A stretch of 64,000 nucleotides of DNA from Jiella avicenniae (GCF_021390325.1 NZ_JAJUWU010000003.1:396555-460554), one strand, 5' to 3'; shown: positions 42,802-51,689, numbered from the stretch's first letter. Translations and numbers: made by a program. Notes: a model not told the origin generated them from the sequence alone.

Positions 42802-43044
42802 ATGCTGCAACGACTCGTCCGAGATTATTCCTGGATCCATCTCGGCATCGGGCTTTTCGGCAATTTCTGCTTCGTCGTCGGCTCGGTGCTGTTCTTCAAG
42901 ACTTTCGAAAGCTTCTACACCCTCGGCGTCTGGCTGTTCGTCGTCGGTTCCACGGGGATGTTCCTCGGCTCGCTCGGCGAACTCGCCAAGTCGCTCTACG
43001 AGCGGCGGGAGAAGCGGGAGGAGCAGCCCGCGCGGGCGACATGA
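42802..43044 (+). CDS. YrhK-like small membrane protein
   Basis: The 80-residue protein has two predicted membrane segments (IHLGIGLFGNFCFVVGSVLFF and YTLGVWLFVVGSTGMFLGSLGEL) followed by a charged tail, matching the YrhK domain family of unknown function. A GTG four codons upstream is an alternative start. No signal peptide or other domain is seen. Confidence 0.75.
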   Translation: MLQRLVRDYSWIHLGIGLFGNFCFVVGSVLFFKTFESFYTLGVWLFVVGSTGMFLGSLGELAKSLYERREKREEQPARAT

Positions 43045-43051
43045 GGGGTCG

Positions 43052-43072
43052 GCCGGGCAGAGGATGCCGGCC
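43052..43072 (+). terminator. Possible short terminator hairpin after the YrhK gene
   Basis: GGCCGG and CCGGCC form a 6-bp inverted repeat just after the YrhK stop, before the convergent DUF985 cupin gene. No T-run follows, so the call is weak. Confidence 0.25.
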
Positions 43073-43174
43073 AGGAAGGATGCCTCGAAAGGAACCGACC
43101 GCCTTCGGCGGACCCGTAAGCCGCAAAAGGCGGGCGTCATGGCGGCGCAGGGGTGAGCGTCGCCGCGACGAGCG

Positions 43175-43618
43175 TCAGCTCTTGCGCGGGGTCGGCCGCC
43201 AGTCCTTCGGCGCCATTTCGAAGCTCGCGAAGTCGAAGGCCGGCGCGACCGTGCAGCCGACGAGCGTATACTCGCCGAGCGAGGTGGCGGTCTGCCAGCA
43301 GCCCGCCGGCACGACAAATTGCGGCCGCTCGCCCGCCTCGATGTTCGGACCCAGCCGATGGGCGGCCGCGTCTTGGCCGTTCTCGGAAACGGTGATCACC
43401 AGCGGCGCCCCGGCGTACCAGTGCCAGACCTCGGCCGCATCGTTCACCCGGTGCCATTCGGACGTTTCGCCGGCTTCGAGCAGATAGTAGATCGCGGTGG
43501 AGCGCGACCGGCCGCCCTCGTCCGTGCGCTCGTCGCGGAAAGTCTCGCGGTACCAGCCGCCCTCGGGATGCGGCTTCATGTCGAGGCTTCTGACGATCTT
43601 GAGCGCGGCTGAACTCAT
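43175..43618 (-). CDS. DUF985 cupin-domain protein
   Basis: The 147-residue protein is a small cupin of the DUF985/Cupin_5 type: LDMKPHPEGGWYRETFRDE, AIYYLLEAGETSEWHRVNDAAEVWHWYAG and VPAGCWQTATSLGEYTLVGCTVAPAFDF. The metal-binding histidines of a cupin are plausible in EWHR and WHW. The exact reaction is unknown; relatives are annotated as sugar or allantoin-related cupins without firm evidence. The start shares one base with the gloB stop (TGATG), so it is co-translated with gloB. Confidence 0.87.
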   Translation of the reverse strand: MSSAALKIVRSLDMKPHPEGGWYRETFRDERTDEGGRSRSTAIYYLLEAGETSEWHRVNDAAEVWHWYAGAPLVITVSENGQDAAAHRLGPNIEAGERPQFVVPAGCWQTATSLGEYTLVGCTVAPAFDFASFEMAPKDWRPTPRKS

Positions 43619-44388
43619 CAGTACTGATCCCTTTTCTTTCTGATCGCGGCGAACACGTCCACCGGGTCGGCGCCGTCCATCCCCATGGCGGCCATGAGGC
43701 CCTCGTCGTCGGCCCGAAGGAACGGATTGGTCTTCTTCTCCCGTTCGAGCAGAACAGGCAAGGTCGGTCGGCCCTCCCGGCGCAATTCCTCGACCTCCCC
43801 CGCCCGCTCGCGAAGCGCCACGTTGCCCGGATCGACGGACAGCGCGCATTTGGCGTTGGTGGCCGTATATTCATGCCCGCAATAAAGCATCGTTTCGCCC
43901 GGCAGCTTTCGCAGCCGCTGCAACGATTCCCACATCATCGCCGGATCACCCTCGAAAAGCCGCCCGCAGCCCAGGGAAAACAGGGTGTCGGCTGCAAACA
44001 GGGCCTTCGCCTGCGGCATGTAGTAGGAGACGTGGCCGAGCGTATGGCCCGGCGTATCGATGACCTCGACTGCGATCCCGCCGACGTCGATCGTCTGCCC
44101 GCCGGACACCGCACGGTCGAGGCCGGGGATCTTCAGCCGCTCCTTCTCCGGCCCGATCACCTCGACGTGAAACCGCGCCTTCAGGGCTTCGTTGGCCTCG
44201 ACGTGATCGCCGTGATGATGGGTCGTCAGGATGTGGGTGAGCGTCCAGCCGGCCTCTTCCAGCGCCGAAAGGATCGGCTTTTCCTCCGGCGCGTCGATGG
44301 CGATCGTCGTGCCGCTTTCGGTTTCGTGGACGAGGACGCCGAAATTGTCGCTGCGGCAGACGAACTGCCGGATTTCGAAGGATGCCAT
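43618..44388 (-). CDS. gloB: Hydroxyacylglutathione hydrolase (glyoxalase II)
   Basis: The 256-residue metallo-beta-lactamase-fold enzyme has the metal motif THHHGDH (H57, H59, D61, H62), GHTLGHVSYY and the glyoxalase II C-terminal domain with CGHEYTATNAKCAL and FLRADD. It hydrolyses S-lactoylglutathione to lactate and glutathione in methylglyoxal detoxification. It is divergent from a methyltransferase gene and coupled to the DUF985 cupin, an arrangement also known from other Rhizobiales. Confidence 0.94.
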   Translation of the reverse strand: MASFEIRQFVCRSDNFGVLVHETESGTTIAIDAPEEKPILSALEEAGWTLTHILTTHHHGDHVEANEALKARFHVEVIGPEKERLKIPGLDRAVSGGQTIDVGGIAVEVIDTPGHTLGHVSYYMPQAKALFAADTLFSLGCGRLFEGDPAMMWESLQRLRKLPGETMLYCGHEYTATNAKCALSVDPGNVALRERAGEVEELRREGRPTLPVLLEREKKTNPFLRADDEGLMAAMGMDGADPVDVFAAIRKKRDQY

Positions 44389-44548
44389 GATGCTCTCCTG
44401 ATAGCGTTGCGAGCGATCGCTTGGCCCGGAACGAAGACGGGGTCAGAATACGTCCGCTGGCACGGCGGCGGTTTTCCACCCGGCCGCCGGGGCGGCGGCC
44501 GTCGAATCTCGACCAGGACGGTTTCGAGCCGGCCGGCCATGGTTCTAT

Positions 44549-45358
44549 ATGGGAACGAGCCGCTGCGCTGGAACCTCGGGAGATTGCGCTCTGTCGACCA
44601 ATGCCGACATCATCGATCTGTGCAACTTCTACGCCACGCCGCTCGGGACGGTGGCCGCCCGCTCGATCACCCTGTCGCTCTCGCCGCTCTGGCGGCCGAT
44701 CTCGGAGGAGCGGCTGCTCGGGCTCGGCTATGCGACGCCCTACCTTTCCCGCTTCGGCACCGATTGCGAGCGCTCGCTGGCATTCATGCCCGCCGGACAA
44801 GGTGCCGAGCGCTGGCCGGCGGGAGCTCCGCTCAGAACCGCTCTCGTCGGGATCGAGGATCTGCCGCTCGGCGACGCCTCGATCGACCGCATTCTGATGG
44901 TCCACGCGCTGGAATTTGCCGAGAGCCCGGAAGCGCTCCTCGCCGAGGCCTGGCGCGTGCTGGCGCCGGGCGGCAGCCTGGTCATCGTCGTGCCGCATCG
45001 CCGCGGCGTCTGGGCGCGGTTCGAGCACACGCCCTTCGGCTCGGGCCGCCCCTGGTCGCGCGGCCAGCTGACGCGGCTCCTGCGGTCGGTGACCTTCACC
45101 CCCCACGCCTGGGGCGAAGCGCTGTTCTTCCCGCCCTTCGAGCGCCGGTCGCTCGTCGGCTTCGCCCCGGCGATGGAGCGGATCGGGCGGAAATTCTGGC
45201 CGATGTTCGCCGGCGTCGTCATCATCGAGGCGGTGAAGCAGCTGCATCGAGGCATCCCTGTCGCCTCGGCCGCGAAGGAGCGCCGGGTGGCAAAGCCGGT
45301 GCTGGTCCCGGCGGGCGCCGGCGCCGGCGCGCGGGTCTGGCGCCGTCAGGTCCGTTGA
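44549..45358 (+). CDS. Class I SAM-dependent methyltransferase
   Basis: The 269-residue protein has a shortened methyltransferase core (LGLGYATPYL as the glycine-rich motif I region, LPLGDASIDRILMVHALEFAESPEALLAEAWRVLAPGGSLVIVVPHR as motifs II-III). It matches the methyltransferase next to gloB in many Rhizobiales. The true start is uncertain: the ATG at 44549 lacks a good Shine-Dalgarno and the conserved part begins near residue 18. The substrate is unknown. Confidence 0.85.
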   Translation: MGTSRCAGTSGDCALSTNADIIDLCNFYATPLGTVAARSITLSLSPLWRPISEERLLGLGYATPYLSRFGTDCERSLAFMPAGQGAERWPAGAPLRTALVGIEDLPLGDASIDRILMVHALEFAESPEALLAEAWRVLAPGGSLVIVVPHRRGVWARFEHTPFGSGRPWSRGQLTRLLRSVTFTPHAWGEALFFPPFERRSLVGFAPAMERIGRKFWPMFAGVVIIEAVKQLHRGIPVASAAKERRVAKPVLVPAGAGAGARVWRRQVR

Positions 45359-45361
45359 GAT

Positions 45362-45490
45362 ATGGCCATGAGCCGCGAGTCCGACTTTTTTGCCAGCGAC
45401 TTGCGCCCGATGTCGTCGAGCGGGCGGCCATCGGCCAGGCCCGTGCCGATCGCCCGGCAGGTCGGGGCGTGTGGGAGGATGCCGGCTTGA
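45362..45490 (+). CDS. Possible small ORF coupled to the histidine kinase
   Basis: A 42-codon frame begins with ATG 3 bp after the methyltransferase stop (MAMSRESDFFASDL...) and ends with a TGA that overlaps the TTG start of the kinase (TTGA). Codon third positions are GC-rich as in real genes here, but no family is recognised and the Shine-Dalgarno is weak. It may only be a leader that couples kinase translation to the methyltransferase. Confidence 0.3.
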   Translation: MAMSRESDFFASDLRPMSSSGRPSARPVPIARQVGACGRMPA

Positions 45491-46479
45491 ATCTCGCTTT
45501 CAGGCGATTGACGCATATCGACCTGCCCCAGAAGGCGGAGAACTATCTTCCGGTCGTCGCGACACAGTTCCTGTTCGCCATCCTTTGCAGCGCCGTATCG
45601 ATCGGCTTGCGGTTCGTCGCCGATCTCTTCATGCCGGGCGCCGGCCCATTCGCCCTGACGATCCCGGCGGTTCTCGTCGCGACCCTGTTCGGGCGCTGGC
45701 TCTGCGGCGCGATCACCGAGACCATCTCCTCGCTCTACGCCTGGTATTTCGTCCTCCCGGTCGCCGGCAGCTTCGAATTCGCCACGTCTGCGGACGGGCC
45801 GCGGGTGTTCGTCAACATGCTCTCGGGCTATTTCGTCGTCGCCCTCGCCGAGTTGTTCCGCCGGGCCGTCCGCCAGGCGCTCGCCGATCGCGACGCCTTG
45901 CTTCTGGAACTGCAACATCGGGTCAAGAACAACTTCGCCTCGATCGCCTCGGTCCTTCGTCTGCAGATATCGGCGACCGCGAGCGGCGAAGCCAAGGAGG
46001 AGCTGAAGGCAGCGCTCGGCCGGGTGGAGAGCTTCGCCCAGGCCTACGAATTTCTCTATCACGACTCCGACCATACCGGCGCGGTCGACATGCGGAGCTA
46101 TCTCGAAGGCCTGTGCCGGGCTCTGGCGACGTCCTTCGGCTCGGCTCGCAACGTCGACATCCTCTGCGACGCCGAGGCGGCCGACATGCCGCGTGACCGG
46201 GCGATCCTGATCGGACTTCTGGTCAACGAAGTGGCCAACAACAGCGTCAAGCACGCCTTCGGAGCCAACGGGGGTGGGCAAATCCGGGTGCATTTCAGGC
46301 GGGACGACGAAACCTATCGTGTCGAGGTACGCGACGACGGGACGGGGATGAGCGGCGAAGGCCGGCCCGGTTCTCTCGGTATGCGGCTGATTCGGGCTTT
46401 GACCGCCCAAGCGAACGGGACGGTGAATATCGACAGCGACGAAGACGGCACACGGCACGAATTCGTCTTCGAACCGTGA
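45487..46479 (+). CDS. Membrane sensor histidine kinase, HisKA_2/HWE type with DUF4118-like sensor
   Basis: The 330-residue protein has a membrane domain of the KdpD/DUF4118 kind (about residues 20-122; FLFAILCSAVSIGLRFVADLF and LFGRWLCGAITETISSLYAWYFVLP). A HisKA_2 phosphorylation box LQHRVKNNFASIASVLRLQ (H144) follows, then an ATPase domain with N-box LLVNEVANNSVKHAF and DDGTGM. Such kinases feed the alphaproteobacterial general stress response or similar phosphorelays. There is no response regulator beside it. The TTG at 45487 is chosen because it has a strong GGGAGGAT Shine-Dalgarno; no ATG is suitably placed. Confidence 0.85.
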   Translation: MNLAFRRLTHIDLPQKAENYLPVVATQFLFAILCSAVSIGLRFVADLFMPGAGPFALTIPAVLVATLFGRWLCGAITETISSLYAWYFVLPVAGSFEFATSADGPRVFVNMLSGYFVVALAELFRRAVRQALADRDALLLELQHRVKNNFASIASVLRLQISATASGEAKEELKAALGRVESFAQAYEFLYHDSDHTGAVDMRSYLEGLCRALATSFGSARNVDILCDAEAADMPRDRAILIGLLVNEVANNSVKHAFGANGGGQIRVHFRRDDETYRVEVRDDGTGMSGEGRPGSLGMRLIRALTAQANGTVNIDSDEDGTRHEFVFEP

Positions 46480-46525
46480 CGTCCTGAGGTCCCGAAAGCG
46501 GAGCCTTGCGCCCGGTCGAGCGAAG

Positions 46526-46556
46526 GCGCGCCTGCGGCCCGTGACCGCAGACGCGC
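46526..46556. terminator. Bidirectional terminator between convergent genes
   Basis: A 12-bp stem with one mismatch (GCGCGCCTGCGG and CCGCAGACGCGC) and a 7-nt loop lies in the 101-bp gap between the convergent kinase and autotransporter genes. There is no clear T-run, which is common in GC-rich alphaproteobacteria. Confidence 0.5.
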
Positions 46557-46580
46557 ACCCGAGAAGCCCGACGGCAGAGG

Positions 46581-48440
46581 TCAGAACGCGAAACGCACCT
46601 TGCCGGAGAAGGAATGTGCATCGTGGTCGGATGCGAAGGACCCGGTGTAGTCGAGCCGCGCGCTCACGGTGCTGTCGTTCTTGTTGAAGGCAATGCCGAC
46701 CTGGGCAATGCCCGTCACCTCGTCGAGACTCGGGAGATGGAAGTCGGGCAAGGCGTTGCCGTTGACGTTGAGCTTGACGTCGACTTCGTTGTCGAGATCT
46801 CCGGCCGCAAACCGCACCCCGGCCATGACGATCGGAGCAACGGTGTAGACGTCGCCGACGAACGCCTTGGTGAGCGTCAACTTCGGTGTGACGTTGAAAA
46901 CGTCGTTCGACTGGTCGCCGTAGGTCGCGCCGTTCGCCTGTTTTTCGGTGAACCCGTCGACGTCGATGTGGGTATATCCCAATTCCACCGCGGGAATGAC
47001 GTCGACCATCGAGGCGGCATCGAACTTCCAGCCCGCCTCGACTTTGGCGCCATAGGCGTCACCATCGGTCTCGGACGTCGCACCGCCGGTCGAATTCTCC
47101 CGGAACATGTCGAAGGTCGCGTGGGTGTAGGACGCGATTGCGTCGACATAACCGTCGGACAGGATCGGCATCGTGCCGTAAAGTGCCACGGAAATCGCTT
47201 CACCGTCGACGGAACTGGTCGTTCCATCCTCCTGCGAGCCGGAAACCGAGTAGCCGACGGCCACGCCGACGAGGGACCTCTCGGACATCGCATAATCCAG
47301 TCCCGCCAGGGTCGTGAAACTGCCGAGGCTGAAATCCTCTCCGAAGTCGCCGTAGTCGGTGGAGCCCTGCGTCCCGGCCGCGCCGATGTAGAGCCGCCAG
47401 CCCTCCCCCTGATAGGCATTCTGCGACAGGGTGGGATTTCCCAGCGAGAGCGCGGAATTGGCGATCCCGCTGAAGGGGTTGCTCGATTCCTCGGCAAAGG
47501 CCAGCGGCCCGGCGCCGCCGGTCAGGAGATCGGGGCCGCGGGTCAGGCCCGACAGTCGTAGCGCGATCTGATCGTTGAAGTCGTTGTGGAAGCGATACAT
47601 CGTGTCGCGCGTCGCGAGGAGGATGTACTTGTTGGCGCCGTCGAGCGTCCCGCCACCGGGATTGACGACGGCCTGAACGAGACAGCTCGCCAGCGCCGCC
47701 GCGAACGCATCGGCAGCCGCACCGCCCTGGTTGATGAGGGCCAGCGTTCCGAGACACCCGCCGCTCGACAGCATCAGCGAGGTGTAATCCTCGAAGGTCG
47801 TGCCGAAAGCCGTCGTGAAAATCGGTGCCGACGACGGCTCCGGCACGCCGTCGCCATCGACGTCCGTGAAGGTCTGCGTCGGGCTCGCGCCAACCGCCTG
47901 CTGCCCCGCCTGATCGGTGATCTCCTGACCCACGATGCCCGTCAGGATGATGTTCCCGCTGAGCAATTCCTGCTCGATGAGGATCGACGTCAGCGAACCG
48001 TCGATGATGTCGCGATCCTCGTCGGTCACGAGGACGAACACGCGTTTCACGTTGGGGTCGCTCGACAGCATGTAGTTGTTCAGCGCGAAGTCGATGGCGG
48101 CATAGCCATCTTCGGTTCCGCCGCTCGTCGACAAGGTTCCCGCGGCTGTCGCGAAATCGGCGGCCGTTCCGAGGGGAACGCCGCCGACGAGAACTTGGCG
48201 CGGAACTTCGTTCGTGTCGCCGTAACCGACCAGGCCGAAAGAATTGTTGGCCGATCCACCACTGACCAACTGCGCATTCAGCTGCGGCACGAACGTCGTC
48301 AGGAAATTCTGCGCACCCGCCATCGATCCGGACTCGTCGACGAGAAAGACGAATTGCGAGTCCGCCAACGCCGTCGTCGTCGTCAACGCCGTCAACATCG
48401 TCGCAGTGACGGCTACTCTTCCAATTTTCTTGAACTGCAT
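46581..48440 (-). CDS. Predicted autotransporter with N-terminal von Willebrand factor A domain
   Basis: The 619-residue protein has a Sec signal peptide (residues 1-26, ending TTTALA). A vWA-type domain (about 28-220) follows, with a complete MIDAS metal site: DESGS (D35, S37, S39), T109 in SGGTEDGY and D140 in VLVTDEDRD. A calcium-loop-like DVDGDGVPEP follows at 193-202. The C-terminal half (about 345-619) is rich in alternating aromatic/glycine beta-strands and ends in phenylalanine (KVRFAF), as in type V autotransporter barrels. It is probably exported to the outer membrane and displays an adhesive domain outside. The start at 48440 has a GAGGGGAA Shine-Dalgarno. Confidence 0.82.
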   Translation of the reverse strand: MQFKKIGRVAVTATMLTALTTTTALADSQFVFLVDESGSMAGAQNFLTTFVPQLNAQLVSGGSANNSFGLVGYGDTNEVPRQVLVGGVPLGTAADFATAAGTLSTSGGTEDGYAAIDFALNNYMLSSDPNVKRVFVLVTDEDRDIIDGSLTSILIEQELLSGNIILTGIVGQEITDQAGQQAVGASPTQTFTDVDGDGVPEPSSAPIFTTAFGTTFEDYTSLMLSSGGCLGTLALINQGGAAADAFAAALASCLVQAVVNPGGGTLDGANKYILLATRDTMYRFHNDFNDQIALRLSGLTRGPDLLTGGAGPLAFAEESSNPFSGIANSALSLGNPTLSQNAYQGEGWRLYIGAAGTQGSTDYGDFGEDFSLGSFTTLAGLDYAMSERSLVGVAVGYSVSGSQEDGTTSSVDGEAISVALYGTMPILSDGYVDAIASYTHATFDMFRENSTGGATSETDGDAYGAKVEAGWKFDAASMVDVIPAVELGYTHIDVDGFTEKQANGATYGDQSNDVFNVTPKLTLTKAFVGDVYTVAPIVMAGVRFAAGDLDNEVDVKLNVNGNALPDFHLPSLDEVTGIAQVGIAFNKNDSTVSARLDYTGSFASDHDAHSFSGKVRFAF

Positions 48441-48965
48441 GACATTCCCCTCTGCCTCGGTCATCTCCAGGACAAAGGAACGCTATTCATCGTTTGATGA
48501 CGATACAATATTATTATGTGACTCTGAGTCACTAAACCCCTGCGTGTCACCTCTGAGCCACGTTGCTATCGATATCGTTGCGTAATGGAACTCCTTTCCC
48601 AACGGCAACCGCGACGGACCGCACGAAAAGGATCCCGAGAAAAGAATGGTCGCGATTTCCGGAGGCCGCCACCGTAGATTGATCCGGTGCCGCAGGGCGC
48701 AAGCTCTCCCATCGGCGCCGATCACCCTGGATCGCGCCGCCGCGAACCCGCCGCCATGACGAACGACGGGTCACCGACTTCCGCGGCTGAGAACGGTCCG
48801 GTTCGCTCTCGCGCCCCGAGGGATTCGATGAACTCTGGAAAGGCACCTGCCATCGCGGGCAACGGCCTTTTGACCCGCCGGCCAGCGAGCCGGCTCGCAG
48901 CGACAGATCTCGCGCCCCGCTCAACGCCGAAAGCGCGAAGCCGGCGGTCGCGAGCGGGCCGCTTC
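48441..48965. other. Long intergenic region upstream of the autotransporter gene
   Basis: These 525 bp between the autotransporter start and the metW stop hold no credible gene. The autotransporter-proximal part (48480-48575) is strikingly AT-rich and contains the probable promoter, the GTGACTC palindrome and a related half-site (see separate entry). A 14-bp palindrome (GCGAGCCGGCTCGC, 48885-48898) lies near metW. The rest is ordinary GC-rich sequence. Confidence 0.6.
48518..48561. promoter_or_regulatory. Palindromic operator cluster upstream of the autotransporter gene
   Basis: GTGACTC-T-GAGTCAC (48518-48532) is a perfect 7-bp inverted repeat around one base. Its right half CTGAGTCAC recurs as CTGAGCCAC at 48553-48561, 29 bp further along. 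The site lies about 80 bp upstream of the autotransporter start, beside an AT-rich stretch (ATACAATATTATTATG) that fits a promoter. It is probably where a regulator binds; which one is unknown. Confidence 0.5.
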
Positions 48966-49637
48966 CTACCGCCGCAGGACGAAGACCGCCTGCTCGCCGA
49001 ACAGGTTCCAGAACCACCAGGGCATCTTCATGCCCATCTTCTGGCCGGTGGAATTGATCGCGATGGCCGTCTCGACCGTGGCGCCGAGCTCGCCCGCGAG
49101 CGCGACGAAGTCGCGGATGGTGCAGAAATGGATGTTCGGCGTCTCGTACCAGGCGTGGGTGAGATTCCGGGTCACCGGCATCGAGCCCCTGAGGCCGAGC
49201 GAATAGCGGATCGTCCAGTGGCCGAAATTCGGGAAGGACACGATCGCCCGGCGGCCGATCCGCAAGAGTTCGGTCAAAACGATCTTGGGATTGCGCGTCG
49301 CCTGGATGGTCTGGGAGAGGATGACGTAGTCGAAAGCGTCGTCGGGATAATGGACGAGGTCGCGGTCGGCGTCCCCCTGGATCACCGAGAGCCCCCGCGC
49401 CACGCATTCGTTGACGCCGGCCTGGCTGATCTCGATGCCCCGCCCGTCCACGTGACGGCGAGATTGCAGCAGCGCCAAGAGAGCGCCGTCGCCCGAGCCG
49501 ACGTCGAGCACCCGGGAATTCGGTTCGACGAGCCCGGCGATCACCTCGAGATCGACGCGGATCCCGGCAGGGGTCCCCGCCACCGTTTCGCTCGTCGCCG
49601 TCGGACCTGGCGCTCTCGTATCGCCGGACAACGTCAC
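48966..49637 (-). CDS. metW: Methionine biosynthesis protein MetW
   Basis: The 223-residue protein is a MetW-type methyltransferase-fold protein: [16 protein letters not shown] (motif I), [36 protein letters not shown] and the C-terminal [10 protein letters not shown]. MetW acts together with MetX in homoserine acylation for methionine synthesis. Its start overlaps the metX stop by 4 bp (ATGA), the standard coupling for this pair. Confidence 0.94.
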   Translation of the reverse strand: MTLSGDTRAPGPTATSETVAGTPAGIRVDLEVIAGLVEPNSRVLDVGSGDGALLALLQSRRHVDGRGIEISQAGVNECVARGLSVIQGDADRDLVHYPDDAFDYVILSQTIQATRNPKIVLTELLRIGRRAIVSFPNFGHWTIRYSLGLRGSMPVTRNLTHAWYETPNIHFCTIRDFVALAGELGATVETAIAINSTGQKMGMKMPWWFWNLFGEQAVFVLRR

Positions 49638-50827
49638 CGGGAAAGCCCCCTCGCCCGCGCTGCCGACGAGACGAATCCGTCGATCGCCGCAAAGAACTCC
49701 GGTTCGTCCAAGAGGAACGCGTCATGACCACGGTCGGTGTCGATCTCGACGAAGGAGACCGACGCGGCAGCCGCGTTGAGCGCGTGGACGACGGCGCGGT
49801 TCTCCTCGGTCGGAAACAACCAGTCGGAGGAGAAGGAGATGAGGCAGAACCGCGTCTGCGATCCCTGAAACGCCTTGGCGAGCGAGCCGTCGAAATCCCC
49901 GGCGATGTCGAAATAATCCATCGCCCGGGTCAGATAGAGATAGGAGTTGGCGTCGAAGCGGTCGACGAAGGTCATGCCCTGGTGGCGCAGGTAGCTCTCG
50001 ATCTGGAAGTCCGCATCGAAACCGAAGCCCAGGACGTCGCGATCCTGCAGATTGCGTCCGAACTTGCGATGCAGCGCCATTTCCGAAAGATAGGTGACGT
50101 GCGCCGTCATGCGGGCGACCGCCAGCCCCTTCACGGGCCGCTTGCCATGGGCGAAATAGCGGCCGCTCTCCCAATCCGGATCGGCGATGACGGCCTGGCG
50201 GCCGATCTCGTGAAAGGCGATGTTCTGGGCCGAGTGCCGCGCACCCGTGGCGATCGGCAAGGCCGCGAACACCTTGTCCGGATAGCTCACCGTCCACTGC
50301 AGCACCTGCATGCCGCCCATGGAACCGCCGATCACGGCGAACAGCGTGTCGATGCCGAGACGCTCCACCAGCATCTTCTGGGCCCGCACCATGTCGCGGA
50401 TCGTGATCACCGGAAGCGTCAGGCCGTAGGGCTCTCCCGTCGCGGGATCGATCGATGCCGGACCGGTCGAGCCCATGCAACCGCCGATGACGTTCGAGCA
50501 GATGACGAAATACCGGTCGGTGTCGACCGGCTTTCCCGGTCCTATCAGCGGCAGCCACCAGCCCGGCTTGCCGGTCACCGGCGAGCGGCTGGCGGGGAAG
50601 TGATCCATCGTCAGCGCGTGGCAGATCAGGATCGCGTTGCTGCGATCGGCGTTCAGCTCACCATAGGTGTTGTAGGCGATTTGAAGCGGCGAAAGATCGA
50701 TGCCCGCATCGAGATGAAGCGGCTCGTCATCGCCGAAATAGGCGACCGGACTCGACGGCTCGATCGCCTCCCGGTTGCCCGACGACGTCGTCGCACTCGT
50801 CCTGTCGATGTCGGCACTCGGCGTCAC
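49634..50827 (-). CDS. metX: Homoserine O-acetyltransferase
   Basis: The 397-residue alpha/beta-hydrolase-type protein has the MetX signature: [23 protein letters not shown], the nucleophile serine in IGGSMGG (S169), FSSDWLFP (aspartate) and [10 protein letters not shown] (histidine). It transfers an acetyl (or succinyl) group to homoserine, the first committed step of methionine synthesis, acting with MetW. It lies 214 bp after adk. I see no SAM-II-type riboswitch in that gap, although alphaproteobacterial metX genes often have one. Confidence 0.95.
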   Translation of the reverse strand: MTPSADIDRTSATTSSGNREAIEPSSPVAYFGDDEPLHLDAGIDLSPLQIAYNTYGELNADRSNAILICHALTMDHFPASRSPVTGKPGWWLPLIGPGKPVDTDRYFVICSNVIGGCMGSTGPASIDPATGEPYGLTLPVITIRDMVRAQKMLVERLGIDTLFAVIGGSMGGMQVLQWTVSYPDKVFAALPIATGARHSAQNIAFHEIGRQAVIADPDWESGRYFAHGKRPVKGLAVARMTAHVTYLSEMALHRKFGRNLQDRDVLGFGFDADFQIESYLRHQGMTFVDRFDANSYLYLTRAMDYFDIAGDFDGSLAKAFQGSQTRFCLISFSSDWLFPTEENRAVVHALNAAAASVSFVEIDTDRGHDAFLLDEPEFFAAIDGFVSSAARARGLSR

Positions 50828-50860
50828 GCTGGAAATTCGCCCTTCATCCTGTCACGCCGC

Positions 50861-50894
50861 CCGGACCGCCGCCTTCCTCGGCGCCGCGGTCCGG
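50861..50894 (-). terminator. Strong inverted repeat between adk and metX
   Basis: CCGGACCGC (50861-50869) and GCGGTCCGG (50886-50894) form a perfect 9-bp stem with a 16-nt loop. It lies downstream of adk and upstream of metX on the transcribed strand. It may terminate the ribosomal-secY-adk transcript or act as an attenuator for metX; no T-run is present. Confidence 0.45.
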
Positions 50895-51041
50895 ACGAGC
50901 AGAGAGCACCGCAATAGACCGATCTCGAACGCATGGCTACCGCAGGGGCGGGTTGGCGATGCTTCCCGGACCGCCCGCCGGCGATCGGCCCCGGCGTTCC
51001 CGCAAGCGCCCACCCCCACCGCTGCCGACGAAATTGCCGGG

Positions 51042-51689
51042 TCAGCTCTTCAGGATTTCTTCGATGGTCCGGGTCACGTCGTCGATCGGCGCCATACCGT
51101 CGATCGATCGCAGCGTCCCCTTGCAATGGTAATAGCCGACCAGAGGCGACGTTTCCCTGTAGTAGGTCCGCAGGCGCGATCGCATCGTCTCGGCGTTGTC
51201 GTCCGGCCGACGCTTGAACTCCTTCGAGCCGCAATTGTCGCAGACGCCTTCGCTCTTCGGCCGGTGATCCTCGTCGTGATAGACCGTGCCGCAATTCGCG
51301 CAGGAGAACCGACCGGAGACGCGCTTGACGAGGATGTCGTCGTCGACCTTCAACTCGATGACGTGATCGAGATGCTGGCCGCGCCCCTTGAGCAGCGCCT
51401 CCAGAGCGTCGGCCTGCTTGAGCGTCCGAGGATAGCCGTCGAGAATGAAGCCGTCGGAGCAGTCGTCCGCCGCCAGCCGATCGGCGACGATGGCATTCAC
51501 CACCTCGTCGGGGACGAGATTGCCGGCGTCCATGATCGCCTTGGCCTTCACACCCACCGGCGTTTCGGCGGCGACCGCGGCCCGAAGCATGTCTCCCGTC
51601 GAAAGCTGCGGAATGCCGTGGCGATCGATCAGACGCTGCGCCTGCGTTCCCTTTCCCGCACCCGGCGGTCCAAGCAAAATCAGCTTCAT
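51042..51689 (-). CDS. adk: Adenylate kinase with zinc-binding lid
   Basis: The 215-residue enzyme interconverts ATP, AMP and ADP. It has the P-loop GPPGAGKGT (residues 7-15), the AMP-binding [10 protein letters not shown], and DGYPRT. The lid carries four cysteines ([26 protein letters not shown]) forming a zinc site, as in many alphaproteobacterial and Gram-positive long-form adenylate kinases. The start overlaps the secY stop by 4 bp. Confidence 0.96.
   Translation of the reverse strand: MKLILLGPPGAGKGTQAQRLIDRHGIPQLSTGDMLRAAVAAETPVGVKAKAIMDAGNLVPDEVVNAIVADRLAADDCSDGFILDGYPRTLKQADALEALLKGRGQHLDHVIELKVDDDILVKRVSGRFSCANCGTVYHDEDHRPKSEGVCDNCGSKEFKRRPDDNAETMRSRLRTYYRETSPLVGYYHCKGTLRSIDGMAPIDDVTRTIEEILKS

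Noticed and set aside
48483..48725. An 80-codon minus-strand frame upstream of the autotransporter
   Set aside because: It covers the AT-rich promoter region and operator palindromes, has no good ribosome-binding site and matches no family.
50828..51041. Possible SAM-II riboswitch upstream of metX
   Set aside because: The conserved SAM-II pseudoknot sequence elements are not visible on the transcribed strand; only a plain inverted repeat is present.
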